From the NCBI GenBank assembly GCA_019359675.1, contig JAHHGX010000079.1, positions 1 through 64,000 of the forward strand: 64,000 bases of DNA. Direction: 5' to 3'. The DNA comes from Calothrix sp. FI2-JRJ7 (GTDB lineage: Bacteria > Cyanobacteriota > Cyanobacteriia > Cyanobacteriales > Nostocaceae). The stretch's first letter is position 1, and each line of letters opens with the position of its first letter. A program made the position numbers and the translations under genes. Below, one piece after another: positions 55,042 through 62,165 of the stretch. The notes under the pieces were generated by a model. It was not told where the DNA came from. It was given only the letters and a program-made list of their open reading frames with translations, and did no database searches.

Positions 55042-55602
55042 ATGTTTGATACTAGATTAGATGAAGCTAAAAGCGTAACAACCCCACCAGAAAGGTTAAT
55101 TAAATTAGCAGGTATGAGTACTGAATTAGCGCGTGCTGTTGCAGCTAATCCAAATGCACCACCTAACTTACTGCAAAAACTATCAAAATTTGATGATTTA
55201 GAAACACGTCAAAATGTTGCGGGCAACCCTAACACTGCAATAGATATTTTGTTGAAATTAGGTAAAGATTTTCCTGAAGAGTTTTTAAATAATCCGATTT
55301 TAGGGCTGTTAGTATTGGAAAATCCAAATTTTCTAGAATCTATTCTAACTAATACTTTTATAGAATTACTTCGGGTTGGTGATGTACCGTTATTTGTTGA
55401 GTGGGGATTTAAGGCGCCTACTTGTTCAAATTGGTGCCTTGCAATTGTGTCAAATCCCAATACAACTAAAGAAGTATTGTTCCACGTCCTTCAGCCGCAC
55501 GTTTATTTCTACTTTTACAGTTCGTTAGATTGGCGTGAACGATATGCTGTTGCCCAAAATCCAAATATCCCTCTTAAATATTCTCCAAAAATTAAGGTTT
55601 GA
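55042..55602 (+). CDS. Short LRV-family protein with LENPxF module
   Basis: 186 residues from ATG at 55042 (a TTG just before is also possible). Two LRV units (LARAVAANPNAPPNLLQKLS, TRQNVAGNPNTAIDILLKLG) precede the module DFPEEFLNNPILGLLVLENP with NFLESI, then the conserved VPLFVEWGF spot and one or two last half-repeats. It lacks the long C-terminal array. Possibly a naturally short paralogue. Confidence 0.8.
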   Translation: MFDTRLDEAKSVTTPPERLIKLAGMSTELARAVAANPNAPPNLLQKLSKFDDLETRQNVAGNPNTAIDILLKLGKDFPEEFLNNPILGLLVLENPNFLESILTNTFIELLRVGDVPLFVEWGFKAPTCSNWCLAIVSNPNTTKEVLFHVLQPHVYFYFYSSLDWRERYAVAQNPNIPLKYSPKIKV

Positions 55603-55649
55603 TGCAAATTGTATTGTTCGAGCTCCTGCGAAAGCTAGATTCAGAATCC

Positions 55650-55719
55650 TAGAAACCGGGTTTCTTCGTTGAGATATTGTAATAAAAACAAAGATTTTGT
55701 GTAGAAACCCGGTTTCTTC
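55650..55719. repeat. Paired palindrome AGAAACC-GGTTTCT, copy H
   Basis: Arms agaaaccgggtttcttcg and agaaacccggtttcttcg with spacer attgtaataaaaacaaagattttg, close to copies B and G. Confidence 0.88.
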
Positions 55720-55810
55720 GCGCTAAATAAAAATGACATGTATTATATACAATTATCAAATAATATTCTGAAACATTTTAACTCTCGTTTTAAATAATAA
55801 ACAACACCCT

Positions 55811-55838
55811 GTAGAGACTAAACATGTTTAGTCTCTAC
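55811..55838. repeat. Perfect palindrome GTAGAGACTAAACATGTTTAGTCTCTAC
   Basis: Same outer arms and CATG centre as the palindrome at 22962, with a different inner stem that nevertheless pairs perfectly. Confidence 0.8.
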
Positions 55839-56032
55839 ATTGATAATTATATAACTAACTAATGACGTTGGGAACTTAATTTATTTATAACTTGTCGTAA
55901 TATTGCGGAGATTAATATTCTTGATATTTATCAACATATTATTTTTCCGTAAAAATACAAAGGTGATTTGAATGAATATGTGACAAATTAAAATCACAGC
56001 CTTTGTTATGTATTTATTCTTGATTTTTGTTT

Positions 56033-58705
56033 ATGCTAAACTCTTCCAATTTGCTTGCACTCGTACATGAAGCAGCTAGCGAAACCACGTCACACATAGC
56101 AGAGGAAGAGTTAGCGTCTATGGCTCCTGAACTCACGCGCGTTATAGGCGCAAACATATGCACTACTCCAGAAATTTTATTTTCACTCAGCACTAGTAAA
56201 GATTATGAGACGCGCAAAGCTGTAGCTAGTAACCCCAATACTCCCACAGAAATATTGTTTCAATTAGGGATAGAATTTCCATACGAGTTGCTCGAAAATC
56301 CCGTATTCTCACTGTTGTTATTAGAAAACCCGCTCTTTTTTCAAGAATTACCCGAAGATACTCAAGCTAGTTTACTTAAATTAGAAGTTATCCCAGATAC
56401 GTATTTACAGTGGGCATTAAGTTATAGGCGCCCAAAAACCATGTTTGCTGCGGCAATGAATCCCAAACTAACTAAAGAAGAGTTATGTAAGTTGATATAC
56501 GAAGCAGGTAGTAACTGGTTAACTTCACAAGTGCCAAATGTCGCTAAGTTACATGTCAACTGGATAGGGGAAATGAAAGCTGGATGGCAAGAAGCAGCTT
56601 TTGCGGTGGTTCAAAAACACCAGTTGGTCAAAGATAATATCCTGCACGATGAAACTTCTGAATATAGATTGTGGCAACTCGGCATTATTCCGCAAGCTTT
56701 TTTGATGGGATTACATCGTAATACGTTAGTACAAATTGCCCGTAACCCTGATACTCCCGCAGAAATTCTCGAAGCGCTGTTAAAACCAAAAACAGCGACT
56801 AAAAAAATGCGTGTAGCAATTGCCAATAATTTAAATACTCCCGTTCATCTTTTAGAACAGCTTGCGGGTGATGATGATGCGTGGGTACGTCAAACTGTTT
56901 TCCAAAATCCTAGTACCCCAAATGCTATCTATAAATTATTTTACGACTACGAAGCTGCAATTCAAAATCCTGATACGAATGGCGCCACTTTAAGCGAAAT
57001 TGTCAAACGTGACTGGGAGTATACGCGAACGGGTGTAGCATCTCACCCAAACACCCCTCGCGAAATATTAGTAAAACTTGCCTATAACAAATCGTGGAAA
57101 GTTCGTGCGGCAGTTGCCAGTAACAAAAACGTTCCTACAGAAGTGTTGGAAATACTTATAGAAGATAAACGCTTAGGAGTTTGCAATGCAGTGGTTCGTA
57201 ACCCCATAACTCCAGCATGGCTTTTAGTAAGAATGCTGAACAACTACAAATGCTACCAGCGTCAAGATATTGCCAAGCACCCCAATGCGACACCAGCAAT
57301 TTTAGAACTACTCGCACGGGATGCAGATTGTTATGTACGTGTAGAAGTAATTAAAAATCCCAACACCTCAATTGAACTACTAGCGTATTTGGCAAACGAT
57401 AAAGATTTTTACATTCGTAATAATGTTGCAGCAAGCTCTAGAGCATCGGAAACCTTACTAACACAGTTAGCTAACGATGGCGAATATATGGTGCGTCAAC
57501 ATGTAGCGTACAATCTTAAAACTCCAATTGAGATTTTGAGAAAATTGTCAACCGATGAAGATAATAACGTTCGGTGTGCTGTTGCCGAAAATCCTAACAC
57601 CCCTGATGATGTGTTAACACAGTTAGAAAAAGATCAAGTCGATTGGGTAAAAGCTAGGGCAATAATATTCCGTCAAACAAAGTCACTCACCCTACACTCC
57701 AATTCTTCAACTTGCCAAGAAAATATTTCAATTGCCGCAAATCCTAATACCCCTATCGAAATTTTACTTGAACTGGCGCCGAGCGATAGCTACCAAGTTT
57801 ATTTACTATCGATTCAAAATATATGTCGGCAAATGACGATACACTCAGATATCCCTGCGTATCTTCTAGAAAAATGTGCCACAATCAACACACTTGAAAT
57901 GCAAATTGCCCTAGTACGACATCCAAATATACCCGAATCTATCGCATCAAAATTTGCATCAAGTCAATCAGTTCGCTTGCGTCGGTTAGTAGCGCGAAAT
58001 CCTAATCTACCACCATCCGTGCGAGAAAAACTCTTGCAGGATAAAAACCAAGATGTACGATCTTCAGCACTCGTTGGGTTACTCGAAACAAAAAATCATC
58101 CACACACCGAGTTTTTACAGCAATGGCAAGCAGTGCAAAATTTGAATGCATCAAGTCAACTGCTCATAGAACAAGCACAAAGTCAATGGGTAACAATCAA
58201 AGAAGCTGTAGCACTTAACGCGAATTCAGCAATGATTGTCTTTGACACTCCTGAAAAGCAAGACAAATTAAATCGCAGTAAAAGCAACGCTCCTGTCACT
58301 TTGCTAGAAAAGTTAGCAACAGACGAACATATCTCTGTCAAATTAGCAGTTGCCAAAAACTCCAACACTCCAGCAAACGTACTAGAAATGCTTGCCAATA
58401 ACCCTAAATCAAATAACCTAACACACCTTGCAGCAGTAAAATCTCTAATTCAACATTACCCAGAGCAATGCCAACCATATATAGAAAAATTTATTACTAC
58501 AACCTCTTACCCTTCACTCTCAAACTTTTTTATATTACTACACCATCAGGCGCCAAGCGACCTACTAGTAAAACACCATCGCTCATCATCCTGGTTAGAA
58601 AGATACGCAGTAGCAACAAACCCCAACACACCGCAACACATCCGCAAACTCCTAACAGAAGACGCAAATCGTATCGTGCGTGCAGCAGCAAAAGCGAATT
58701 CGTAG
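56033..58705 (+). CDS. Large LRV repeat protein with LENPxF module
   Basis: 890 residues from ATG 56033. N-terminal LRV units, then the module EFPYELLENPVFSLLLLENP with LFFQEL, the IPDTYLQWALSY spot, and roughly twenty or more 24-residue repeats (for example VRAAVASNKNVP, VRVEVIKNPNTS, VRCAVAENPNTP). The array forms a long superhelix suited to binding a partner. No cysteine cluster like the iron-sulphur module of the Azotobacter LRV protein is present. The TAG stop coincides with the first bases of a palindromic element, so the C-terminus may have been cut or reshaped. Confidence 0.9.
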   Translation: MLNSSNLLALVHEAASETTSHIAEEELASMAPELTRVIGANICTTPEILFSLSTSKDYETRKAVASNPNTPTEILFQLGIEFPYELLENPVFSLLLLENPLFFQELPEDTQASLLKLEVIPDTYLQWALSYRRPKTMFAAAMNPKLTKEELCKLIYEAGSNWLTSQVPNVAKLHVNWIGEMKAGWQEAAFAVVQKHQLVKDNILHDETSEYRLWQLGIIPQAFLMGLHRNTLVQIARNPDTPAEILEALLKPKTATKKMRVAIANNLNTPVHLLEQLAGDDDAWVRQTVFQNPSTPNAIYKLFYDYEAAIQNPDTNGATLSEIVKRDWEYTRTGVASHPNTPREILVKLAYNKSWKVRAAVASNKNVPTEVLEILIEDKRLGVCNAVVRNPITPAWLLVRMLNNYKCYQRQDIAKHPNATPAILELLARDADCYVRVEVIKNPNTSIELLAYLANDKDFYIRNNVAASSRASETLLTQLANDGEYMVRQHVAYNLKTPIEILRKLSTDEDNNVRCAVAENPNTPDDVLTQLEKDQVDWVKARAIIFRQTKSLTLHSNSSTCQENISIAANPNTPIEILLELAPSDSYQVYLLSIQNICRQMTIHSDIPAYLLEKCATINTLEMQIALVRHPNIPESIASKFASSQSVRLRRLVARNPNLPPSVREKLLQDKNQDVRSSALVGLLETKNHPHTEFLQQWQAVQNLNASSQLLIEQAQSQWVTIKEAVALNANSAMIVFDTPEKQDKLNRSKSNAPVTLLEKLATDEHISVKLAVAKNSNTPANVLEMLANNPKSNNLTHLAAVKSLIQHYPEQCQPYIEKFITTTSYPSLSNFFILLHHQAPSDLLVKHHRSSSWLERYAVATNPNTPQHIRKLLTEDANRIVRAAAKANS

Positions 58706-58769
58706 GGTGCGTGACGCCATAAAAATCATAAAACGAAGCCAATCACCTAGTAGCGTCACGCACCTTACC
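58702..58769. repeat. Palindromic element, GGGTGCGTGACGC family, copy 4
   Basis: Arms gtagggtgcgtgacgcca and tagcgtcacgcacctta. Its TAG provides the stop codon of the large LRV gene, the same arrangement as at 19181. It separates the LRV gene from the convergent queF gene. Confidence 0.85.
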
Positions 58770-58783
58770 AATCAATCCACAAA

Positions 58784-59209
58784 TCACTTCACATGCTTAA
58801 CTTCAACAACCGTATGAACATTACCACGTGGAGTAAAATCAGCTTTAACAGTTACCTCCAAAGGGTCACAAGCAGCAACAAAATCATCAAGAATTAAATT
58901 TGCTGACTCCTCGTGAGAAATATACCTATCACGATAACTATTTATATAGAGTTTCAGCGCTTTCAACTCCACCACCTTAGCATCAGGGATATAGCTAATA
59001 TAAATAGTGGCAAAATCAGGATAGCCAGAAAACGGACACTTACACGTAAATTCCGGCAAAGTAATATTAATATTATACCGTCTACCTACACGTGGATTCG
59101 GGAACGTAATTAATTGACCCTCAGCAATTTCACGCTCACCATATTTTACTTCTTGAGTTGGCGCCTCTTGAGTAGGCTGCGTTGTCATTTCAGATAATGA
59201 GTTGCTCAT
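58784..59209 (-). CDS. queF: NADPH-dependent preQ0 reductase
   Basis: 141 residues, the short (unimodular) form. The catalytic Cys is in FTCKCPFSGYPDFATI. VELKALKLYINSYRD and ISHEESANLILDDF are family marks, with ADFTPRGNVHTVVEV at the end. It reduces 7-cyano-7-deazaguanine to 7-aminomethyl-7-deazaguanine for the queuosine modification of tRNA. Confidence 0.95.
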   Translation of the reverse strand: MSNSLSEMTTQPTQEAPTQEVKYGEREIAEGQLITFPNPRVGRRYNINITLPEFTCKCPFSGYPDFATIYISYIPDAKVVELKALKLYINSYRDRYISHEESANLILDDFVAACDPLEVTVKADFTPRGNVHTVVEVKHVK

Positions 59210-59249
59210 ATTAAATAGTGCTTAACCTAACTTAATATGATAACCGAAA

Positions 59250-59283
59250 CACAACTCATAACTCATAACTCCGCGCCTCCTAA
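59250..59283. repeat. Heptamer tandem repeats (STRR)
   Basis: aactcataactcataactcc and a further cctaact unit in the gap between two minus-strand genes; same class as 31271. Confidence 0.65.
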
Positions 59284-59287
59284 CTAA

Positions 59288-59698
59288 TTATTCATAAACG
59301 TCTTCTTGTTCCCAATCAGGACAAGTTGAATCTTCTACACCACTGGGATGCATCCCACAAACCAATAAAGTACCACCATACGCATAGCCATGATAATGCT
59401 TACAACCGATACACGCTGTATTTTTCTCTGTTGTTGCATCTACTGAATATGGAAACGCTGGGTCAAAATTATCACCCGGTATATCATCCAATTCCCAATA
59501 AATTTCTGAAAGCGGTTCAACAATATCTTGCAAGTACTGGTCAACCTCTGTAGCGATACTGTTGTGTACCTGCTCGCTCAACTCTTCAGTAAATTCAAAA
59601 AATGTATCTACCACTTCTGTCATTCCTATAAAGAAACGCTCTACTTCGTCAGTCAGTGTTTCCATTAGTTGCCACAAGTCTTTCTGCCAATTTTCCAT
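59288..59698 (-). CDS. Hypothetical protein with a cysteine motif
   Basis: 136 residues. The first 70 residues are helical and acidic (DEVERFFIGMTEVVDTFFEF). The C-terminus has a four-cysteine pattern CIGCKHYHG, LVCGMHPSG and CPDWE, as in the protein at 18783 (CKKCQYY...C...C). I suspect a metal-binding cyanobacterial family; function unknown. Confidence 0.75.
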   Translation of the reverse strand: MENWQKDLWQLMETLTDEVERFFIGMTEVVDTFFEFTEELSEQVHNSIATEVDQYLQDIVEPLSEIYWELDDIPGDNFDPAFPYSVDATTEKNTACIGCKHYHGYAYGGTLLVCGMHPSGVEDSTCPDWEQEDVYE

Positions 59699-59875
59699 AG
59701 AATTTTAAGTCCTCATCGACTCAATAGCGGAAAAAATAGTGTTGTTTGTCTAAATAGTAATTCTACAGACTATTTGAACACCAATACAACACTATTACAA
59801 CACTGCTTTTAAATTCGAGCATGAGGATTACAACCCAATATTTGTATCAAAATACACTTATATATCTTGAACAAT

Positions 59876-60271
59876 TTACTGTTCACGCTGTAAACGCCGT
59901 AATTCCTCTTGCATTTGCTTAACTTGGTCACGTAGATCATCGACTTCTTCCACAGGCGCCTCTTTCGCAGAAGATTGAGTTTGAGCAACTTCTTCATCTT
60001 CTTCTAAAATTTCGATTCGCCGGGGTTCATTCGTCGAGGTACCCGAATCTTTTGTAGAAGCCTGTTCTTGCTGGGCTTGCTTCATCATATCTTCGACAAA
60101 GCGACGACCTTCTTCGGTAGTCATTTCGCCGCGTGCTACCATTTCATCTGCCAGTTTTTGAACTTGCGAGCGCAATTCTGAAAGTTTTCCACCTGCTTTT
60201 TCACCTGCGTAAGAAGCTAGTCCTACACCCAGATAAAAAGCTTTTTGTACTATGTCTCCAAAACCAGCCAT
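59876..60271 (-). CDS. Phasin-like coiled-coil protein
   Basis: 131 residues. VQKAFYLGVGLASYAGEKAG and LADEMVARGEMTTEEGRRFV resemble phasin-family/DUF-type proteins that coat polyhydroxyalkanoate granules or act as small coiled-coil adaptors. The C-terminus is a coiled coil rich in Glu and Gln (LRDQVKQMQEELRRLQREQ). No PHA genes are nearby, so the granule link is only from family resemblance. Confidence 0.75.
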   Translation of the reverse strand: MAGFGDIVQKAFYLGVGLASYAGEKAGGKLSELRSQVQKLADEMVARGEMTTEEGRRFVEDMMKQAQQEQASTKDSGTSTNEPRRIEILEEDEEVAQTQSSAKEAPVEEVDDLRDQVKQMQEELRRLQREQ

Positions 60272-60464
60272 TACTGACTTTTATCTTTGTATTTAATATA
60301 AAATTTTTTTTGGGGACCGGGGTCTACGCCTACTACAAGCATCCCGTATTGCTGCTATCTTCCGATCCTGACAAAATTTAGGCGTTGCGGTTGCATAGTC
60401 CCAGTCTTCCCATAACTATAGCATTAAATTTCAAATAAGTTCAAAAAATTTGTACAAAAATTAT

Positions 60465-60731
60465 TTATTCTACGACAAGGCGCCATTCATATAGTTGGTA
60501 GTCAACGCAGCCGTTTTTAATTAGGGGGTCTTCGGCAACTATAGCTTGAGCTTGTTCCATCGAGGCTGCTTCAAAAATCATCATTCCTCCACCTCGAACT
60601 GCCCAGTATCCACTTTTTGCTTTGTGTCCACGCGCAATAAGTTCACGAACATAGGCATGATGAGCAGGTATGTACTGGTCAAAAGTTGGTTTATCGACCT
60701 TACCTTCTTCTATCTTGACAAAAATCGGCAT
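60465..60731 (-). CDS. YciI family protein
   Basis: 88 residues: FDQYIPAHHAYVRELIARGH carries the conserved His, followed by SGYWAVRGGGMMIFEAASME and EDPLIKNGCVDYQLYEWRLV. The ferredoxin-like fold is found in small enzymes and stress proteins; the reaction is unknown. The gene starts 21 bases from, and is divergent to, the next gene. Confidence 0.9.
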   Translation of the reverse strand: MPIFVKIEEGKVDKPTFDQYIPAHHAYVRELIARGHKAKSGYWAVRGGGMMIFEAASMEQAQAIVAEDPLIKNGCVDYQLYEWRLVVE

Positions 60732-60752
60732 AATCTATGTATTACTATTACT

Positions 60753-61289
60753 ATGAGTCGTTTTTTTATTGCCCTAATACCACCACAGCACATTTTGGAC
60801 TATGTAAACCAAGTCAAGCAGTATTTTGCAGACAATTACAATAGTCGCAGTGCATTAAAATCTCCACCCCATATTACTTTACAGCCTCCGTTTCAATGGC
60901 ATGAAGGCAATGTTACGCAGTTAGAAGAGCATTTAAAGAATTTTGCATCTAATCGAACGGGGGTACCTGTCATATTAAACCAATACGGCGCCTTTCCACC
61001 GCGCGTTATATATATAGATGTCATTAACACTCCAGAGTTGATAGCGCTGCAATCAGATTTAATCACTTATATGGAGTCGATAGGTATTTATGACCCAAAC
61101 ACCAAAACTCGAACTTTCACACCGCATATGACGGTAGCATTTCGAGACTTGACGAAACAAAACTTTAAGGTAGCTTGGCAAGAATTTGAGCATCGTCAGA
61201 TAAATTTTGAATTTGGCGCCGATAATATTTGTTTACTACTGCACGATGGTAAGCGTTGGAACGTTTTATCAAAATTCCAATTTAGTTAA
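60753..61289 (+). CDS. 2'-5' RNA ligase/phosphodiesterase family protein (2H superfamily)
   Basis: 178 residues from ATG at 60753 (MSRFFIALIPPQ). A longer frame starting at 60546 would run through the YciI gene and is not real. Two H-x-T/S motifs: PPHITLQPPF and FTPHMTVAFRD. The family hydrolyses or forms 2'-5' or cyclic phosphodiester bonds in RNA or nucleotides. Confidence 0.9.
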   Translation: MSRFFIALIPPQHILDYVNQVKQYFADNYNSRSALKSPPHITLQPPFQWHEGNVTQLEEHLKNFASNRTGVPVILNQYGAFPPRVIYIDVINTPELIALQSDLITYMESIGIYDPNTKTRTFTPHMTVAFRDLTKQNFKVAWQEFEHRQINFEFGADNICLLLHDGKRWNVLSKFQFS

Positions 61290-61425
61290 ATTTATCCGTA
61301 AATATATACATATAGGTTGTAGTGATTGATATCAAAATTCATACAAAAGGAAGTTGACTAATAAAAACTTCTATCTGAAGTAAGAATTTATTTGTTCACA
61401 CTATTATAATTATTGTAAAAATATC

Positions 61426-61683
61426 ATGTTAGATTCAGTAAGACCATCAATGCAAGAATCCGCGACCAATTCTAATACAAAAAAGGTTGCTATTAAAAAT
61501 TGGAAAACTACTGCTATCGGGTGTGTATTATGTTGTAGTGGTTTTGTGGCATTTTCACCAAGCACTTTCGGTGGAGAACAGGCGCCTTTAGTTCAAGTAT
61601 GTAAATATATTACTTCAGGAGGATTAGCAGTTCTAGGTATAAGTGCCAAAGATTTTAATGTTACTGGTAAAGATAAAGAGTAA
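61426..61683 (+). CDS. Small membrane protein, intact paralogue
   Basis: 85 residues. A polar N-terminus (about 25 residues) is followed by VAIKNWKTTAIGCVLCCSGF with a hydrophobic helix, then SGGLAVLGISAKDFNVTGKD at the end. The closing AKDxNVTG motif recalls small phage/holin-associated proteins, which I mention only as a resemblance. A broken paralogue follows at 61828. Confidence 0.7.
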   Translation: MLDSVRPSMQESATNSNTKKVAIKNWKTTAIGCVLCCSGFVAFSPSTFGGEQAPLVQVCKYITSGGLAVLGISAKDFNVTGKDKE

Positions 61684-61769
61684 TTAAACGTAAAACTTAT
61701 ATCTAGAAATAATTTTGAGGCATTGTATTAAAACCTATTTTATATCGTAAGTAGATATATTATTAATCT

Positions 61770-61806
61770 TAGAAACCGGGTTTCTTGTTAGAAACCTGGT
61801 TTCTTT
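61770..61806. repeat. Adjacent AGAAACC palindromes, copy I
   Basis: agaaaccgggtttctt and agaaacctggtttctt in direct succession with a three-base gap, between the two paralogous small genes. Confidence 0.8.
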
Positions 61807-61827
61807 ATAGTATTGGGAGGAACAATT

Positions 61828-62136
61828 ATGTCAGACCCAACTAAGCCAACAGTGTCAGAAGATTCTAATCAGACTTCAACAAATGTTGCAAAAAATGCAG
61901 TAGTCAAAAACTGGAAAAGAACCTCTGTTGGTATAGTGAAACTTGCTTACCTTTTTGGGAAGCCTAGCAAAATCATCAACCTTTTGAGCCTGTAATTGAA
62001 AAAATGATTAGTGAAGCATAGCTCAAAGAACAAAAATACTGTAGGTTGGGTCTCGTTCTTCGACACCAACCTACAAAACGGTATTGTAGCGAAAGATTAT
62101 AACGTTACAGGTGGGAGCCAAAACCAGCAAAAATAG
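61828..62136 (+). pseudogene. Small membrane protein paralogue broken by a palindromic element
   Basis: Starting at ATG 61828 behind a GGAGG site, the frame reads SNVAKNAVVKNWKRTSVGIV-like text that matches the paralogue at 61426, then shifts. PFEPVIEKMISEA appears in the next frame, corresponding to the paralogue's PLVQVCKYITSGG. A GTAGGTTGGGT element follows at 62040-62075, and the tail NGIVAKDYNVTGG, matching ISAKDFNVTGK, ends at 62136. The element thus sits inside the old gene. Confidence 0.75.
62040..62075. repeat. Dispersed inverted repeat GTAGGTTGGGT, copy inside a gene
   Basis: gtaggttgggtctcg and gacaccaacctac flank a short loop. It lies between the two remaining parts of the broken paralogue, so it looks like an insertion. 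Confidence 0.75.
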
Positions 62137-62165
62137 GACTGATACCAACAGGTAATTTTTACAAA

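Larger units (their letters stand above)
55603..56032. other. Intergenic region with two repeat-family members
   Basis: Contains palindrome pair H (55650-55719) and the palindrome at 55811-55838; otherwise AT-rich sequence before the largest LRV gene. Confidence 0.6.

Noticed and set aside
56033-58705. LRV proteins as iron-sulphur proteins
   Set aside because: The Azotobacter LRV protein has an N-terminal cysteine cluster; none of the proteins here shows one.
60546-60752. N-terminal extension of the RNA ligase-like gene
   Set aside because: It overlaps the YciI gene on the other strand, and the family N-terminus MSRFFIAL starts at 60753.
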